A DNA stretch of 64,000 nucleotides, from positions 2,418,001 through 2,482,000 of the forward strand of contig NZ_CP130427.1 in NCBI RefSeq assembly GCF_030518795.1. Reading direction: 5' to 3'. This document shows positions 61,537 through 64,000 of this stretch, piece after piece. Below the pieces are notes generated by a model, which ran no database searches, was not told the DNA's origin, and was given only the letters and a program-made list of their open reading frames with translations. The stretch is from Micromonospora sp. NBRC 110009 (GTDB lineage Bacteria > Actinomycetota > Actinomycetes > Mycobacteriales > Micromonosporaceae). How positions within the stretch are numbered: the stretch's first letter is position 1; each line of letters begins with the position of its first letter. A program made the position numbers and the translations under genes.

Positions 61537-61764
61537 ATGAGCGATGTCATTTCCCGGATCAAGTCCTGGTTCAAGCGCGACGACCGCGGCGCCAGCGCCG
61601 TCGAGTACGCCCTGATCGTCGCCCTCGTCGCGGGCGTCATCGGTGGCCTCGTCTACGTGTTGGGTAGCCGCAGTGGCGACATGTTCCAGCGGGCCTGCAA
61701 GGAACTGACCACGGGCAGCGCGCCTTCGAACTGCACCCCCCGTGGCACAACCCAGGGCCAGTAG
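61537..61764 (+). CDS. Flp-type pilin (Tad pilus major subunit)
   Basis: A 75-residue prepilin. A basic leader ends in DDRG; cleavage after Gly18 leaves ASAVEYALIVALVAGVIGG with Glu at +5, the type IVb hallmark. The C-terminal part has a Cys pair (RACKEL, SNCTP) that could form a disulfide. It assembles the thin Tad adhesion pilus. GGAG about ten bases upstream of ATG. It overlaps the next gene by 23 nt. Confidence 0.92.
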   Translation: MSDVISRIKSWFKRDDRGASAVEYALIVALVAGVIGGLVYVLGSRSGDMFQRACKELTTGSAPSNCTPRGTTQGQ

Positions 61765-62158
61765 GGCGCAGGCGCCGCGACTCCGTACCGGACCCACCGC
61801 CTGGCGGGACGATCGTGGGGCGGCGGCCGTCGAGATGGCCCTCGTACTGCCCCTGCTGTTGGTGCTGATCTTCGGGATCATCGACTTCGGACGGATGCTC
61901 AACAGGCAGATCGTGCTGACGGAGGCGGCCCGGGACGCAGCCCGGGTCGCCTCCTTCGGCGGCGGCGCGAAGGCCCGCGCCGAGCGCATCGGCGGGAAGG
62001 ACGTCAACGTCGTCGTCGGCGACTGTGCGGACGGCGCCCCGGACGCAGAGGTAACCGTCACCGACAAGTTCAGCTTCGTGACGCCGTTCGGCCTGATCGG
62101 CGGCGGCTTCGACGGCGAGGTCGAGCTCACCGGCAAGGGAGTCATGCCGTGCCAGTGA
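61742..62158 (+). CDS. TadE-family pilus protein
   Basis: A 138-residue pseudopilin. After a basic N terminus it has DDRGAAAVEMALVLPLLLVLIFGIIDFGRMLNRQIVLTEAARDAARVAS, the TadE signature, followed by a small periplasmic domain with two cysteines and CQ at the end. TadE proteins are minor pseudopilins. The GTG start overlaps the Flp gene by 23 nt, so they are coupled; the stop overlaps the next gene. Confidence 0.9.
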   Translation: MAQPRASRAQAPRLRTGPTAWRDDRGAAAVEMALVLPLLLVLIFGIIDFGRMLNRQIVLTEAARDAARVASFGGGAKARAERIGGKDVNVVVGDCADGAPDAEVTVTDKFSFVTPFGLIGGGFDGEVELTGKGVMPCQ

Positions 62159-63237
62159 TCCGCCTCCTGCGGGCCCGCCTCACCGCGGCCGGTGCGGACC
62201 GCGGCGCGGTGGCGCTCACCGTCGGGTTGCTCCTCAGCACCGGGGTGCTGCTCGGCATGGCAGCCCTCGTCGTCGACGTGGGCAACCTCTACGTCGAGCG
62301 GGGTCAGCTGCAGAACGGCGCGGACGGCGGCGCGCTGCGGATCGGCCAGCTCTGCGCGACCGATCCGGTCGGCTGCTCCCGCTCCGGCACGGACCTGACG
62401 GTCGTGGCCGAGTCGTACGCCGAGCGCAGCGCGAACGATGACGCCGCCGCCGCCACCGTCTGCGGCCGGGGCGGCCCGCTGTCGGCGTGCCCGGCCTGGC
62501 AGGACCGACTCACCGACTGCGTCGGACCGCCACCGGAGTCGGTCGACTACGTGGAGGTGCAGACCAGCACCCGGACCGGCGACGGCTCCACGGTGCTCCC
62601 GCCGTTCTTCGCTCAGGCGGTGGTGGGCGGCTACCAGGGTGCGGAGGTGGGTGCCTGCTCCCGGGTCGCCTGGGGACCGCCGGCGACGGCGAACACCCTG
62701 GCGATGACCATCTCCGCCTGCGACTGGAACCGGTACACCGGCAACGGCGCCTTCCCGCCGGACGTGCGGTCCTTCCCGGTCTACAACGAAGACGCCTCCA
62801 CGACCTGCCCGCCGGGGAGCGGCTCGGCCGGCGGTGGCCCTGGTGGATTCCGCTTCCTGAAGGACGCGGACGACGACTGCCGGACCACCTCGACCATCGG
62901 CGACGGCCGCCGGGCGAACACCGGCGACAGTCGGCCGACGAGTTGCCGGAACAAACCGCTGGAGGACCTGGTAACGGCAGGCCGCCCGATCCTGGTGCCC
63001 GTGTTCGGCGAGATCACGGGTGGCGGCGGCAACGCCGATTACCTCGTCTCCGGCTTCGCAGCGTTCGTCATCACCGGCTGGCAGCTGCCGGGCCTGGACG
63101 TACCGCCGACCGGTGGGTCGCTGTGCGACGCCGGCGAATCCTGCGTCTACGGCTACTTCACGGAGATGGTCGTGCCGGGCGGCGGCGCGATCGGCGGACC
63201 GGACCTGGGCGCGCGCGTGGTCGCCCCCATCGGCTGA
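62149..63237 (+). CDS. TadG-related pilus-assembly protein
   Basis: A 362-residue protein. The N-terminal TadG-type domain GAVALTVGLLLSTGVLLGMAALVVDVGNLYVERGQLQNGADGGALRIGQLC (about 17-68) is a helix plus heptad-like segment. The extracytoplasmic body has many cysteines and Gly/Pro/Ser-rich loops but no von Willebrand domain, so it is shorter than classical TadG. It lacks the MIDAS residues. GTG start with an overlap of 10 nt with tadE. Confidence 0.85.
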   Translation: MPVIRLLRARLTAAGADRGAVALTVGLLLSTGVLLGMAALVVDVGNLYVERGQLQNGADGGALRIGQLCATDPVGCSRSGTDLTVVAESYAERSANDDAAAATVCGRGGPLSACPAWQDRLTDCVGPPPESVDYVEVQTSTRTGDGSTVLPPFFAQAVVGGYQGAEVGACSRVAWGPPATANTLAMTISACDWNRYTGNGAFPPDVRSFPVYNEDASTTCPPGSGSAGGGPGGFRFLKDADDDCRTTSTIGDGRRANTGDSRPTSCRNKPLEDLVTAGRPILVPVFGEITGGGGNADYLVSGFAAFVITGWQLPGLDVPPTGGSLCDAGESCVYGYFTEMVVPGGGAIGGPDLGARVVAPIG

Positions 63238-63270
63238 CATCGGAAACAGGAGAAGGTAGGACCCGCACTC

Positions 63271-64000
63271 ATGGCCCGACGCATCATCCCGGTGCTGATC
63301 TCCCTCGTCCTGGCGACGGTGGGCACCGGCGCCATCATGCTCTACCTGCGTTCGGCCGACGAACGTGCCGTCGAGGGCAAGCAGGCCCGCACGGTGCTGG
63401 TCGCCGACCGGCAGATCCCGGCGGGCACCTCGGGGAAGGTGCTGCGCACCAAGGGATACCTCCGCCAGGTGCGGATGCCGGTGGAGACGCTCCCCGAGGA
63501 CGCGCTGGCGCAGGTCACCGGCAACCTCGACCCGCTGGTCACCACCGCACCAGTGCAGCGGGGCCAGCTGATCCTGCGGGCGATGTTCGGCACCGGGGGC
63601 GCCAGCGGCAGCGGCTCGGGCATCCCGGCCGGGCAGATGGCGGTCACCGCCCGGGTGCGGTCGGCCGTGTTCGGCCCGGCCTCGCTGCGCCCCGGCGCCC
63701 GGGTGGCGATCTTCTACACGTACACCCCGGCGGACGAGCGGAAACGGGACGTGGTGTCGGGGGCGGGCCTGGAGAAGGGCCGCGACATCAACAGCGTCAC
63801 CCGGCTGCTGATGACCGACGTCGAGGTGATCTCGGTCGGCCCGGCGCCGACGGACGGGACGGGTACGGCGGGCACCAGCGGGGGTGGGGGTTCGGATGAA
63901 CTGTCCGTCACCTTCGGGTTGAACCAGGTCGACGCCGAGCGCCTGGCCCACGCGGTCGCGCTCGGCGGCGAGCTCAACGTCGGCGTGCTGGGCGACTCCT
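63271..64000 (+). CDS. CpaB/RcpC-like pilus protein, 3' end cut by the window
   Basis: At least 243 residues. It has an N-terminal helix (IPVLISLVLATVGTGAIMLYL), then an SAF domain (VLVADRQIPAGTSGKVL...VRMPVETLPEDALAQ...VTTAPVQRGQLILRAMFG) and a further beta region (MAVTARVRSAVFGPASLRPGARVAIFY) before a Gly/Thr/Ser linker. CpaB binds secretin-like or wall components during Tad assembly. AGGAGAAGG lies upstream of the ATG with a long 14-nt spacing. No stop appears before position 64000. Confidence 0.85.
   Translation, partial: MARRIIPVLISLVLATVGTGAIMLYLRSADERAVEGKQARTVLVADRQIPAGTSGKVLRTKGYLRQVRMPVETLPEDALAQVTGNLDPLVTTAPVQRGQLILRAMFGTGGASGSGSGIPAGQMAVTARVRSAVFGPASLRPGARVAIFYTYTPADERKRDVVSGAGLEKGRDINSVTRLLMTDVEVISVGPAPTDGTGTAGTSGGGGSDELSVTFGLNQVDAERLAHAVALGGELNVGVLGDS

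Noticed and set aside
61534..63951. An 805-codon minus-strand frame across the tad genes
   Set aside because: A shadow of the tad genes, whose pilin, TadE and TadG motifs are unmistakable on the plus strand.

Overview
This window is from a high-GC actinobacterium, most likely a member of the Micromonosporaceae (Micromonospora or a close relative). The evidence is GTG-rich starts, GTGA/ATGA stop-start overlaps, many TAnnnT boxes 6-8 nt before start codons (leaderless-mRNA style), a Bpa-type proteasome activator ending in GQYL, tandem LytR-CpsA-Psr proteins, DUF5926, DUF6457 and LppU-type proteins, and a Tad pilus locus. It is chromosomal and mostly core genome. I see one insertion sequence, no prophage, no CRISPR array, no rRNA or tRNA and no natural-product gene cluster.

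Layout. 0.3-3.0 kb: moaC-mogA-moeA-moaE (molybdenum cofactor arm 1). 3-9 kb: GT87 mannosyltransferase, DoxX, GNAT, an AAA+ ATPase with a duplicated palindromic operator, an LppU-like protein and an EamA exporter. 9.0-12.3 kb: a 1068-residue fusion of an Endonuclease Q-like PHP nuclease to a UvrD/Rep helicase. 12.3-19 kb: metallophosphoesterase, moaD, moaA, fructosamine-kinase-like protein, DUF4192, fdhD, mobA and DUF6457 (molybdenum arm 2). 19-33 kb: housekeeping genes, including a YbjN/TY-Chap-like protein, quinone reductase, an Lrp regulator divergent from a DDAH-like hydrolase, an orphan amino-acid-type binding lipoprotein, Bpa, two HAD phosphatases, OsmC, a zincin, AIM24, PheA, ACT, PAS and NERD-like proteins. 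33.5-39 kb: arginine deiminase behind a strong palindrome, DUF5926, a sensor kinase coupled to an anti-sigma-type ATPase, a glycerophosphodiesterase and a rhodanese.

39-46 kb: three LytR-CpsA-Psr enzymes in a row (the first with no normal start codon), a nucleotide-sugar epimerase, and an ActP symporter with DUF485. 46-58.4 kb: a flavin reductase whose first codons form a parS-like site, a large secreted Ig-like repeat protein, an ABC exporter pair, a second ActP/DUF485-like pair, DUF4173 and a two-component system. 58.4-59.7 kb: an intact IS110-family element flanked by DnaA-box-like sequences. 59.8-64 kb: DUF5701, then the start of a tad locus (prepilin peptidase, Flp pilin, TadE, TadG-like, CpaB/RcpC cut by the window edge).

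How the genes fit together. The two molybdenum arms together supply MoaA, MoaC, MoaD/MoaE, MogA, MoeA and MobA, plus the FdhD sulfurtransferase, enough to make and load the cofactor for formate-dehydrogenase-type enzymes. The LytR-CpsA-Psr trio, epimerase and GT87 protein point to cell-wall glycopolymer and lipoglycan assembly. Arginine deiminase and the DDAH-like enzyme suggest catabolism of arginine-like compounds. The strongest leads for new biology are the EndoQ-helicase fusion, the AAA+ operator pair, and the DnaA-box and parS-like sites.
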